This document shows positions 31,187 through 40,179 of a stretch of 64,000 nucleotides of DNA, piece after piece. This DNA is from an uncultured Desulfobacterales bacterium. GTDB taxonomy: Bacteria > Desulfobacterota > Desulfobacteria > Desulfobacterales > JAHEIW01. Position 1 is the first letter of the stretch, and every line of letters starts with the position of its first letter. The stretch spans positions 144,078-208,077 of the forward strand of contig CAMYLV010000013.1 in assembly GCA_947259495.1 (NCBI GenBank), written 5' to 3'. Position numbers and translations under genes: made by a program. The notes under the pieces were generated by a model. That model worked only from the letters and a program-made list of their open reading frames with translations. It was not told the origin of the DNA and searched no databases.

Positions 31187-33955
31187 CTATGCTGCCTTAG
31201 AGACCTTGACCGCACAGACTTTGTATTCCGGGATACCCGAAATCGGATCCAGGGCTGCGTTGGTCAGCCGGTTGGCAGCAGCCGTCGCAAAATGAAAAGG
31301 AATAAAGACGGTCCCGGTAACAGCCTTACGCGATATTTTGATCCGCGCCTGAATCGTCCCCCGGCGGGAATCAATGTTGACCAGGGTTCCTTCTTCCACT
31401 TCAAATTTACGGGCATCCTGTGGTGAAATTTCCACAAAAGCCTCCGGCGCAATTTGATTTAATCCGCCGGTTCGCATGGACATCGTGCCGGTATGGTACT
31501 GGTAGAGCAGCCGCCCGGTGGTCAGATACAGCGGGTATTCAGCATCGGTCATTTCAGCCGGCTCGATGTAATCAATCGCATGGAAAAGGCCCTTGCCGCG
31601 GGTAAATTGTTCGCCGTGCAAAATCGGGGTGCCGGGGTGTTCGGCCGTCGGACAGGGCCAGTGCAGGCCCTCATGTTCGATGCGCTCGTAGCTGATACCG
31701 GCATAAGACGGTGTCACCTTTGATATTTCTTCCATGATTTGCTGGCTGCTGTCGTAAGCCATCGGATGCCCCATCCGCGTGGCAATTTCACACAGTATTT
31801 TCCAATCGTCCCAGGCCTCTCCCGGTGCATCCACGGCTTTGCGCACCCGTTGCACGCGACGCTCGGTATTGGAAAAGGTGCCGTCTTTTTCGGCATAACA
31901 GGCTGTGGGCAACACGACATCGGCCCGCTGGGCGGTTTCCGTCAAAAAGATATCCTGCACCACCATAAAATCCAAATTATCCATGCATTTTTCGGCGTGG
32001 TTGACATCCGGATCGGAGACCACCGGATTTTCACCAATGATATACAGTGCTTTGAACGTGCCGTCATGGGCCGCCGGCATCATTTGGGTAGCTTTCATTC
32101 CGGGCTGGTCGGGCAGCTCGGCCACACCCCAGGCCTCGGCCATGCGCTTGCGCGCTTCAGCATCAATGACTTTCTGGTAGCCGGAATACACATCCGGCAG
32201 TCCGCCCATGTCACAGGCGCCCTGAACGTTGTTTTGGCCGCGCAGCGGATTGACCCCGCCGCCCGCGAGGCCCATGTTGCCGCACAGCATGGCCAGGTTG
32301 GCCAAAGATTTGACATTATCGGTCCCGGTGGTGTGCTGGGTAATGCCCATACAGTATAAAATGCAGCCGCGTTCAGCTTTGGCATAAAGCCGGGCGGCGT
32401 CAATAATTTCCTGCGTCGGAATACCGGTGATTTGCTCCACAACATCGGGGGTAAATTTTTCAACCATTTTTTGCAAATCGTCAAAACCCTCGGTCCGGCT
32501 TTCAATAAATTGCTTGGCGTGCAGACCCTCTTTAATGATCACGTGCATCAGGCCGTTAATCCAGGCCACATCGGTCCCCAGATTCTGACGCAACCATTTA
32601 TCCGCATAGCGGGTGATTCGGATGCGCCGGGGATCGACAACAATGAGCTTGGTTCCCTTAAGGGTTACGGCCCGCTTGACCCCGCTGGATATTACCGGAT
32701 GGTTTTCGGTGGTATTGGATCCGGTGATTAAAATCACATCCGCATCTTCGATATCGGCGATGGTGTTGGTCATTGCCCCGCTTCCAAATGCCGCGGCCAG
32801 ACCGGCCACAGTGGAGGAATGTCAGAGGCGGGCGCAGTGGTCGACATTGTTGGTCTGCACAACCGCGCGTGCAAACTTCTGGGCAATATAATTCTCTTCA
32901 TTGGTAATTCGCGCAGACGTCAAGAACCCGATGGTGTCGGCGCCGTGCTCGGATTTGATGTCGCCCAGTTTGCGGGCCACCAGTTCCAGGGCCTCATCCC
33001 AGGATGCTTCGCGAAACGCGCCGTTTTCTTTGATCAGCGGGGTTTTCAAACGATCGGGTGAGTGGATAAAATCAAATCCGAAACGGCCTTTGACGCACAG
33101 GCTGCCATAATTCGGCGCCACCGCTTCCACCCCGCTGACTTTGACCACCCGGTTTTCTTTGACATGCAGATTGAGCTGACAGCCCACCCCACAGTAGCTG
33201 CAGGTGGTACGTACCTTGCGTGTTTCCCAGGGCCGGGCCTCGTAGCGCGAGTCTTTTTCAACCAGGGCGCCCACGGGGCAGGCCTGAACACATTCGCCAC
33301 AAAAGACACAATCCGAGTTGATGTAGGGTCGATCGCCGGCAGCAATAATTTTGGAGGCAGCGCCGCGATATCCGAAATGAATGGCCTGGTTTACCTGCAC
33401 TTCGTTGCAGGCCTGGACACATCGGCCGCACTGAATGCAGCGCGAAAAATCACGTAAAATGAACGGATTGGCCGTTTCCATCGGATAGGTGGTCTCGGTG
33501 GGCTCAAATTGCTCGCCGGTGACTTGATAGCGAAAGGCCAGATCCTGCAGGCGGCAGTCCCCCCAGACCGGGCAAAGTTTCGTATCTTCCTCGGCTTTGA
33601 TCACGTTCAGTTGGAATTCGGTCCAGTTGTCGGCGGTGCTTCCGCTAACCGCGCAGTTGTGATTCCCGGAAGACAGCAGCAGCTGGAGGACCATGCGGCG
33701 AGCTTCAATAATTTTAGGCGTCTCCGTTTGAACTTCCATATTGGGTGCGACAGGCGCTGAACAGGCGCTTACCAGGCTGCGCGCACCTTTAACCTCCACC
33801 ACGCACATGCGGCAGGCACCGGTCGGGGTCGTTCCTTTCAGCCAACACAGAGTTGGAATATCAATACTGTTTCGACGGGCCACCTCCAGGATGGTTTCTC
33901 CCGCTTCAAATGGAAATTCGTTACCATTGATGAGAACACTATTTTCGGAAGGCAT
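31187..33955 (-). CDS. fdhA: Selenocysteine formate dehydrogenase alpha subunit, NuoG-like N terminus
   Basis: 922 residues when TGA (complement of 32822-32824) is decoded as Sec378, in DHCARLU-HSSTVAGLA, the usual Sec site of formate dehydrogenases. Domains in order: [2Fe-2S] (Cys37, 48, 51, 65), a NuoG-like His/Cys region, two [4Fe-4S] ferredoxin sites (CIQCGRCVQAC and CVFCGECVQACP), the [4Fe-4S] of the molybdopterin domain (CSYCGVGC ... SLCVKGRFGFD), then the Mo/W-bis-PGD catalytic and dinucleotide-binding domains. No Tat signal, so it is cytoplasmic. It interconverts formate and CO2 with NAD(P) or ferredoxin. No NuoE/NuoF-like partner, maturation or sel gene is next to it. It converges with the HdrD-like selenoprotein gene. 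Confidence 0.95.
32791..32811 (-). promoter_or_regulatory. Bacterial SECIS hairpin of fdhA
   Basis: On the minus strand GTGGCC pairs with GGCCGC (one G-U pair, extendable by two pairs) around the loop GGTCT. The loop starts 18 bases after the TGA and begins with GG, very like the E. coli fdhF element. Confidence 0.85.
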
Positions 33956-34288
33956 CCGGTTTCACTCCTTTAATCGGTTTTTATGGCAGGGGTTGAAGCA
34001 ATTCGAATAATCGCAAGAATCAGCATCTTCTGACCCTTCAAAATCCATTTATAGTGGTTGTCAAAAAAACGTTCCGATTGCGGGACGTTTTTTTGCTACA
34101 ACACTTATGCCGCCATCCTTTTTTCCGGAACATTATGATGACAAGCGGTATAAGCTTTCTTTTTTACCGAAATTCACGGATCTTGTCAATCCGCAGGGCA
34201 GTCGAATATGCATTTTCAGCGTCACGCGCGGCAAGCATGCTTCCTCGCAGGGCTTGTTGCAATAAGCTCCGACCCGGCGGCGACGTTT
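33956..34288. other. Spacer upstream of fdhA
   Basis: Contains a full copy of the 105-bp hairpin repeat (34050-34154). No convincing gene in the rest. It must hold the fdhA promoter near 33970-34040, but no strong -10/-35 pair or sigma-54 site is evident. Confidence 0.5.
34050..34154 (+). repeat. 105-bp hairpin repeat, copy A
   Basis: Starts ATAGTGGTTGTCAAAAAAAC, forms a hairpin with GTTTTTTTGCTACAACACTT, and ends with CCGGAACATTAT and AGCGGTATAAG. Other copies: 46106-46212 (minus), 51138-51242, 52692-52796, and right-half copies at 48601-48645 and 57461-57510. Confidence 0.85.
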
Positions 34289-34708
34289 TCAGCACGCTGG
34301 ATTGCCAGGCGACCGCGATGTTTTCCGAACTTTCCACCGATAATAGAGGTATACCCCGCAAATGCTGCCGGCTGCGTTGGCTACCCCATCCAGGATATCA
34401 GCATGCCTGAACGGAATAAAATACTGATGGATTTCATCGCTGATGCCGTAAAGGGTTGCCGAAGCGATACTTATAAAAACCAGCAGTTTCTGGTTGTCTT
34501 TGAGCGGTAGGGTTTCATAGGCTCTGAAAAACAGGATGCCCAGAAGACCGTAGGCCCCAAAATGCAGGAGTTTATCTAAAAACCGCACATCCGGCATGCG
34601 CTCGGGGCCAGGATGGCTGGACTGGATGAATATGGCCAGACAGTAGACAATAGGCGGCAGCCAGCAGAGGAGGAAGATTTTGAGTTTTGATTGATCGGCA
34701 GCAGGCAT
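34289..34708 (-). CDS. VanZ-like membrane protein
   Basis: 139 residues. Four hydrophobic segments and the motif FLDKLLHFGAYGLLGILF, then GISDEIHQYFIPFR and DILDGVANAAGSICG, match VanZ-like proteins. VanZ gives low-level teicoplanin resistance in enterococci; in Gram-negative bacteria the family is of unknown function. Cytoplasmic membrane. It is upstream of fdhA on the same strand but separated by 333 bp with a repeat, so a functional link is unlikely. Confidence 0.85.
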   Translation of the reverse strand: MPAADQSKLKIFLLCWLPPIVYCLAIFIQSSHPGPERMPDVRFLDKLLHFGAYGLLGILFFRAYETLPLKDNQKLLVFISIASATLYGISDEIHQYFIPFRHADILDGVANAAGSICGVYLYYRWKVRKTSRSPGNPAC

Positions 34709-34716
34709 AAAATAAG

Positions 34717-34856
34717 TCCAGAGGACAGAAGGCAGATGACAGGTGTCAGATTTGATAAAATAATAGACGTATAGCTGCGCGCAGAGGTATGGGGTTTTTC
34801 AAATACACTGAGAATCATTTTTTTTTACGCTATGCGCTTTGCCCCATGCCCCTTGC
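34717..34856. repeat. Two short low-complexity repeats upstream of VanZ-like gene
   Basis: 34717-34747 is a CAGAGGACAGAAGGCAGATG purine stretch related to the microsatellites at 17907 and 22668. 34827-34856 is the CGCTATGCGCTTTGC block whose relative is translated inside hrpA. Confidence 0.55.
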
Positions 34857-34923
34857 TAAGATCCTGTTTAATCCATGAGCAGAACGTATAAGCTCCTATG
34901 TCTAACCGGTACCAAGCGAGAGC

Positions 34924-35130
34924 CTAAAACCGGGTGGTCGGGCGGCGTCGGCCGAACTGCCTTTCACAGGGTGCATTTTTGGTGACATGCTTCTTGAGCT
35001 TTTTGCACCACAGGGATTGAAAGGTATGGCAACTGCCATCCAAGGCTTCGAGTTTGGCGGCATCCGCCCATATACAGCGCAAATCACACCACTGGATTTT
35101 ATGGGTCGTTACGCCTGGGTTATTATTCAT
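34924..35130 (-). CDS. Small Cys-rich protein
   Basis: 68 residues. It has six cysteines arranged as WCDLRC, DGSCHTFQSLWC and KNAPC, with Lys/Arg-rich flanks. The regular Cys spacing and the phrase SCHTF...LWC suggest a small zinc- or cluster-binding protein, a class common in sulfate-reducing bacteria. No signal peptide. A weak AGGTAG lies before the start. I do not recognise a named family. It lies between thrS and the VanZ-like gene on the same strand. Confidence 0.6.
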   Translation of the reverse strand: MNNNPGVTTHKIQWCDLRCIWADAAKLEALDGSCHTFQSLWCKKLKKHVTKNAPCERQFGRRRPTTRF

Positions 35131-35308
35131 ATTATCAGCTACCTATGTTATCGCTAAACTGCTATAGAAGTCCAAAAATAGACCTTACAAGTGTCTAAAA
35201 TGACTAAAGTGGGCTAAAGTGCCTAAAGTTTGGGTGTCGCTGCGCTCCGCCTTTTTAAAATAATAGCATACATTAACTTTAGTCACTTAAATTATTTTAG
35301 TTCACTTC

Positions 35309-37222
35309 TCACTTAAATATGTCCAGCGCCAACTCCCGCTTGCGAATATGCTCCCGCACCGTATTGAGAAATATCTCATGGGAAAGGCCGTATTTGACGT
35401 GGCCGTCCAAGGTGCGCACCGATAGGGTAGCGGCTTCTTTTTCCTTGGCCCCCACGGTTAGAATCAGAGGTATTTGATTTAATTGGGCTTCACGAACTTT
35501 TTTATTCAGGCTTTCCGTTCGATCGTCAATTTCCACCCGCAAGTCGGCTTTTTCAAGCTCGGATTTGACCGCTTGGGCATGGGATATCAAATCGTCATTG
35601 ATCGGCAAAATCGTGGCCTGAACCGGAGCCAGCCACAGTGGAAACTTGCCGGCGAAATGCTCAATTAGGATGCCTAAAAACCGCTCAATGGAGCCGAAAA
35701 CGGTGCGATGAATCATTATCGGCCGGTGCCGTTCATTGTCTTTGCCGATAAAGGTCAGGTTAAACCGCTCCGGCAACGCCATATCCAGCTGGATTGTGCC
35801 GCATTGCCATGTCCGGCCAAGGGCATCTTTGATATGCAGATCGATTTTGGGCCCGTAAAAGGCGCCGTCGCCTTCATTGCGCGTATAGTCATGGCCGTAA
35901 GCCTCCAGACCCGATTCTAAACCGGTGGTGGCCTCTTCCCATTGTGTGTCGGTACCGATGGATTTCTCAGGCCGGGTCGACAACTCCAGATGAAACCCCA
36001 GTCCAAAGGTGCGGTACATCCGCTCGGATAAACGCAACACCCCCAGAATTTCATCTTTTATGTGCCCCGGCATCATGTACAGATGGGCATCATCCTGATG
36101 AAAGGCTCTGACCCGAAACAGACCCTGCAAAACCCCGCTGAGTTCATGCCGGTGGACCAGGCCGACCTCAGCCGCCCGCAGCGGCAAATCCTTGTATGAA
36201 TGTGGTTTGCGGCCGTAAATGAGCATGCCGCCGGGACAATTCATCGGTTTGATGGCATAATCATTTTCATCAATTGCGGAAGTATACATGTTTTCGCGAT
36301 AATTTTCCCAGTGTCCGCTTTTTTCCCACAACGCGCGGTTGAGCATGATGGGCGTTTTCGTTTCCACATAGCCGGCAACGCGGTGCTCGGCGCGCCAGTA
36401 GTCCAGCAACGTATTCCAGACCACCATTCCTTTGGGGTGAAAAAACGGCATCCCCGGTGCTTCTTCGTGGAAGCTGAACAGATCCAGCGCCTGTCCGATT
36501 TTGCGGTGATTTCTTTTTTTGGCCTCTTCCAAAAAATTCAGGTGGGCTTTCAACTCTTTTTTGGAAAAGAAAGCCGTTCCATAAATTCGCTGGAGCTGGG
36601 CTTTGGTCGGATCCGCCCGCCAGTAGGCGCCCGATACTTTGATAAGCTTAAGGGCTTTTACATGGCCGGTATGCGGAACATGGGGGCCGCGGCACAAATC
36701 GGTGAATTCACCCTGTTGATAGATCGAAATGGTGCCATCTTCCAGCTCGGATATCATTTCCTGTTTGTAGGGCTCGTCTTTGTAAAAGGCCAGCGCTTTG
36801 TCTTTGGAGACCTCTTTGCGGTAAATGGGCAACTTGGCTTTAATTATTTTTTTGATTTCGGCTTCAATTTTCGGGAAATCATCTTCCGATACCGGTTCCA
36901 TATCGATGTCGTAATAAAAGCCGTCTTCGATTGCCGGACCGATGGTCAGTTTGGCATCTTTGTAAACCCGCAATATAGCCTGGGCCATCACGTGGGCTGC
37001 ACTGTGCCGCAAAATATGCAGCCCTTCCGGATCTTTTTCAGTGATCAGGCGGACACGGGCATCGGCCGTAATCGGAGTGCTCAAATCTACCAGCTGATCG
37101 TCTAATTCCATGGCCACACACCGGCGCGCAAAGTCCGCTGAAATGCCTTCGGCCAACTCCATCCCCGTTGGAGAATTTTCAAAAGCCTTTTGGCTGCCGT
37201 CTGGAAGTGTTATATTTACCAT
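35309..37222 (-). CDS. thrS: Threonyl-tRNA synthetase
   Basis: 637 residues, the usual size. Domains: TGS (residues 1-60, MVNITLPDGSQKAFENSPTG), the N2 editing domain with HSAAHVMAQAIL and the CRGPHVPHTG site, the class II core (MNCPGGMLIY, LHRHELSGVLQGLFRVR read across motif 2 as VHRHELSGV, GAFYGPKIDLH), and the anticodon-binding domain. It charges tRNA-Thr and clears mischarged serine. The usual neighbours infC-rpmI-rplT are absent. Its upstream 140 bp diverge from the RNase D gene; its downstream spacer has AGTGNCTAAAGT-type short repeats (35196-35232). Confidence 0.97.
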   Translation of the reverse strand: MVNITLPDGSQKAFENSPTGMELAEGISADFARRCVAMELDDQLVDLSTPITADARVRLITEKDPEGLHILRHSAAHVMAQAILRVYKDAKLTIGPAIEDGFYYDIDMEPVSEDDFPKIEAEIKKIIKAKLPIYRKEVSKDKALAFYKDEPYKQEMISELEDGTISIYQQGEFTDLCRGPHVPHTGHVKALKLIKVSGAYWRADPTKAQLQRIYGTAFFSKKELKAHLNFLEEAKKRNHRKIGQALDLFSFHEEAPGMPFFHPKGMVVWNTLLDYWRAEHRVAGYVETKTPIMLNRALWEKSGHWENYRENMYTSAIDENDYAIKPMNCPGGMLIYGRKPHSYKDLPLRAAEVGLVHRHELSGVLQGLFRVRAFHQDDAHLYMMPGHIKDEILGVLRLSERMYRTFGLGFHLELSTRPEKSIGTDTQWEEATTGLESGLEAYGHDYTRNEGDGAFYGPKIDLHIKDALGRTWQCGTIQLDMALPERFNLTFIGKDNERHRPIMIHRTVFGSIERFLGILIEHFAGKFPLWLAPVQATILPINDDLISHAQAVKSELEKADLRVEIDDRTESLNKKVREAQLNQIPLILTVGAKEKEAATLSVRTLDGHVKYGLSHEIFLNTVREHIRKRELALDIFK

Positions 37223-37364
37223 TGTTTTTTCACCATGATTAAAATTGAACGATTGATAAAATGGTTAAAACCAGTATAAAATAAAAGATTAGCATCCCTG
37301 AGAGGCCAAGCAAAGACTAAAATAACACCGATAAGCGAAACGCTCAGAAGGGTCAAGAAAAAAA

Positions 37365-38513
37365 ATGCGAAGGCGCGGCGCTCAACGTCATCTGAATATC
37401 GCTACCCACTCCGAACTCGACCGGTTTGCAGCGCAGCTGGCAAAACAACGAATCATCGGTGTCGATCTGGAAGCAGACTCTATGTATCATTTCCGGGAGA
37501 AGGTCTGTTTGATCCAGATTGCCACCCAACGTACAACTGCCGTCATTGATCCCCTGCAAATAAACAATTTGGCCGTTTTGAAACCGGTTTTCAAACGCGC
37601 CGATATTTTAAAAGTCTTTCATGGGGCCGATTATGATGTTCGGTCCCTTTATCGAGATTTCAAGATCAACATCGACAATCTTTTTGACACCGAGCTTGCA
37701 TGCCGGTTTCTGGGATTTAAAGAAACCGGCTTGGAGGCCGTGCTTAAAAAACGGTACGATGTCCGCCTTGACAAAAAATATCAGCGCAAAGATTGGTCAA
37801 AACGTCCGCTGCCGCAGGAAATGATTGCTTACGCAGCCAAGGATGTGCGCTACCTGATTCCCCTGGCAAAAAGCCTGCATCAGGAGCTTAAACACAAAAG
37901 GCGCCTGTCCTGGGTCGAGGAAGAATGTCGGTATCTAAGCAAGGTCAGGACGGCAAACTCCGACTCAGGCCCTTTGTTCGTCGGCTTTAAAGGTGCAGGC
38001 AAACTGGGCCCCAGGGGCCTTGCGGTTCTGGAAGAACTGCTGCAAATGCGAAAAAAGATTGCGCAGCACCAAGACAAGCCCCTTTTCCGAATAATTGGAA
38101 ACAAATCCCTGCTGAGGCTGGCCGAAACACGCCCCCAAAATCTAAATAAACTCAAAAAAACTGAACTTTTAGGATCAAAACAAGCTGACCGCTACGGCCA
38201 AAGCGTTGTAGCGGCCGTGTCAAAGGCCCTGCAGGTGCCCGCAAATAATTTGCCGAAATATCCGCGTAAAACCGCCCCGATGGTTCCCGCGATTGTGGCC
38301 AAACGCGTCAAAGAACTCCGCGTCTGGCGAGACCGGAGGGCGCAAAAATTGAAAATGGATCCGGCGATTATCTGCACCAAAGCACTGATCAGTGCCCTCG
38401 CGGTGCAACACCCCCTTACAATGAGCAGTCTGTCAAAGATGAAAGAACTGAAAACCTGGCAGGCATCGGAATTTGGCCGCGACATAATCCATATTTTAAA
38501 AACAGTCGGCTGA
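37365..38513 (+). CDS. rnd: Ribonuclease D
   Basis: 382 residues. The DEDDy exonuclease motifs are VDLEADSMYH (Exo I), VFHGADYDVRSLYRDF (Exo II) and YAAKDVRYLIPL (Exo III, Tyr-x3-Asp). An HRDC domain follows (near 215-290) and a second HRDC-like region at the C terminus, giving the standard RNase D length. It trims 3' ends of tRNA precursors and other stable RNAs. It is divergent from thrS. Confidence 0.92.
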   Translation: MRRRGAQRHLNIATHSELDRFAAQLAKQRIIGVDLEADSMYHFREKVCLIQIATQRTTAVIDPLQINNLAVLKPVFKRADILKVFHGADYDVRSLYRDFKINIDNLFDTELACRFLGFKETGLEAVLKKRYDVRLDKKYQRKDWSKRPLPQEMIAYAAKDVRYLIPLAKSLHQELKHKRRLSWVEEECRYLSKVRTANSDSGPLFVGFKGAGKLGPRGLAVLEELLQMRKKIAQHQDKPLFRIIGNKSLLRLAETRPQNLNKLKKTELLGSKQADRYGQSVVAAVSKALQVPANNLPKYPRKTAPMVPAIVAKRVKELRVWRDRRAQKLKMDPAIICTKALISALAVQHPLTMSSLSKMKELKTWQASEFGRDIIHILKTVG

Positions 38514-38518
38514 GCTGT

Positions 38519-38715
38519 CTTAAACTGGTGGTCACCGGCAGCCGGGATGACATCGCACCTGCAGCTCAAATCCGCGATCTGTTGCCGGCCTGGAACCCCC
38601 GGACACCCGTTTTAAAATTATCGACGGCTGTGATCACTTTTACGGCGGCTACCTGGACAAACTGCAGTCGATTCTAAATCAATATTTGAAATCAGCAAAA
38701 CCGGACCCTACCTAA
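38519..38715 (+). pseudogene. Decayed C-terminal fragment of an alpha/beta hydrolase
   Basis: Frame 1 reads LKLVVTGSRDDIAPAAQIRD and then LLPAWNP (38519 to about 38605); after a shift near 38610 another frame reads FKIIDGCDHFYGGYLDKL and ends QYLKSAKPDPT at the stop 38713-38715. The pair GSRDD...AP and DGCDHFY matches the Asp- and His-containing C terminus of alpha/beta hydrolases of the COG2945 type. No N-terminal part exists, since rnd ends at 38513. I read it as a truncated and frameshifted relic. Confidence 0.6.
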
Positions 38716-38739
38716 AAAAAGCGCTCGGAATTTTTTATT

Positions 38740-38813
38740 CTCACGCAAATCTCGCAAGGGCGATAATAATAATTTAGACAAAAAATCTTGGCGTCTTTGC
38801 GCCTTTGCGTGAG
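38740..38813. repeat. CTCACGCAAAG inverted repeat
   Basis: CTCACGCAAA (38740-38749) pairs with TTTGCGTGAG (38804-38813); the right arm extends as a CTTGGCGTCTTTGCGCC block. A relative stands at 52660-52687 before copy C of the 105-bp repeat. Confidence 0.6.
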
Positions 38814-38822
38814 CCCATTTAT

Positions 38823-39746
38823 TCATTTGTTGGATCCAGCTTCAAAATACCGAATGACGACTTTTTTCCTCCCCGTTAGCCCCTGATATTCTTCATCCGG
38901 GTAGCCGATGGCGATGACGCTGCAGACGGTTTCTTCGGCCGGAATGGTTAGAAATTGCTGGATAGTGGAATCATTTTTGATGGCCTCCACGGCAAAGCCG
39001 ATCAGACAGGTGCCCAGCCCCATGCTGTGGGCGGCCAGCAACATATTTTGAGTGGCCAGCATGGCATCCTCTCTTGGGCAGCTGCCGCCGGGTTTGGTGG
39101 CCACAACAATAACCGCCGGGGCCCCGTAAAACAGGCGGTCGCGACCGTAAAGCTCCCATTCCTTTAAGCCGTCTTTTACCGACTGGTAAAAGTCGTGGTA
39201 ATAATTGTCCAGGGTGGGTTTGCCGATCATTTTGAGCGCTTTACGCATCAAGCGTTTTTCGGCCAGACGATTTAAATTCGTGAAAAACGAGCCGATGCGC
39301 TGTCTGAATTCATTCACCGCAGCACGATCGGGTAAAACCGTAAAGGTCCAGTTCTGACAGTTGGTGCCCGAAGGCGCCGTGGTTCCAACTTTTATCAGAT
39401 CTTGCAGTACGGATCGATCAACGGCTCGATCGGTATAATTGCGGCATGATCGCCGCGATGCCATCAATTGAACCAGATGGGCCGTATCAAAATCGCCCGG
39501 AGGCAGCCAGTGATTTTTGAGATTAAAACTGTTGAACGACAGACCTTGGGCGTCGATTGCATCCACCTGCACCGCATCAACCGGGCACACGGCCACGCAG
39601 TGACCGCATTGTAGCGAACGATCGCCGGTTACCCAGGCCTTGTCGTCTTGCATGCTGATGGTATCAGATGGGCATACCTTCACGCATAGTCCGCACCCGA
39701 TACATTTTTGCGGATCGATGACCGTGGTAACTTTTCTATCAATCAT
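38823..39746 (-). CDS. Nitroreductase-family protein with N-terminal ferredoxin domain
   Basis: 307 residues. Two [4Fe-4S] motifs (CIGCGLCVKVCPSD and CGHCVAVCPVDAV) fill residues 15-60, then an FMN nitroreductase fold (RRSCRNYTDRAVDRSVLQDL, GTTAPSGTNCQNW, LAAHSMGLGTCLIGF, AIGYPDEEY). Such fused proteins are frequent in strict anaerobes and probably reduce flavin-accepting substrates with electrons from low-potential ferredoxin. The substrate is unknown. Cytoplasmic. It stands alone on the minus strand, with a 255-bp repeat beyond its start. Confidence 0.92.
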   Translation of the reverse strand: MIDRKVTTVIDPQKCIGCGLCVKVCPSDTISMQDDKAWVTGDRSLQCGHCVAVCPVDAVQVDAIDAQGLSFNSFNLKNHWLPPGDFDTAHLVQLMASRRSCRNYTDRAVDRSVLQDLIKVGTTAPSGTNCQNWTFTVLPDRAAVNEFRQRIGSFFTNLNRLAEKRLMRKALKMIGKPTLDNYYHDFYQSVKDGLKEWELYGRDRLFYGAPAVIVVATKPGGSCPREDAMLATQNMLLAAHSMGLGTCLIGFAVEAIKNDSTIQQFLTIPAEETVCSVIAIGYPDEEYQGLTGRKKVVIRYFEAGSNK

Positions 39747-39909
39747 AGGAACCTCTTGGCGTTTATAAATTTACCAAACAGGGTTGGCCGGTTCGCTTGC
39801 TGAGCCGGTTGGGCTTGTTCAATTAAAAGTCAACAAAAAATTGACACGGATTTCCGATGGTCTTAAATTTTGGATATCCCAATTTGCATAAGCCATGTCT
39901 TCAATCTAA

Positions 39910-40163
39910 AACCTAAGTTGAGCGATTATCGAGATTTGAAACGCTCAACTTCGGACCTAAATTGAGCGCTTGTCGAGGTTGCCGCAGCTACAAGGAAGAT
40001 GGCGTTTCGCTATAGTTGACTATGCGGAACGACTTCTGACACCGTAGATGCGGTAAGATCGGCAAGCCTGGAGGGTTTCAAATTTTAAAAACAAAAACGA
40101 CAGAATTCAACTAAAATAGAATATCTTACCCATTTTTAAAATTTGAAACGCTCAATATAGGTT
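39910..40163 (+). repeat. 235-255-bp palindromic repeat (family 2), copy a
   Basis: Begins AACCTAAGTTGAGCG, ends CGCTCAATATAGGTT, so the ends are inverted copies. The core holds GCGTTTCGCTATAGTTGACT then ATGCGGAACGACTTC, itself an inverted repeat. A second copy lies in the opposite direction at 50873-51105 with high identity over the whole length. No reading frame. Its right end abuts the ribosome site of the kinase-like gene. Confidence 0.85.
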
Positions 40164-40179
40164 AAAGAAAGGAGGTCCT

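Noticed and set aside
34164-34361. 65-residue minus-strand frame overlapping the VanZ-like gene
   Set aside because: No ribosome site, overlaps the 3' end of a better-supported gene in another frame, no recognisable domain.
36200-37105. 301-residue plus-strand frame opposite thrS
   Set aside because: It is the antisense of a highly conserved thrS and has no family features; long shadow frames are usual in GC-rich coding DNA.
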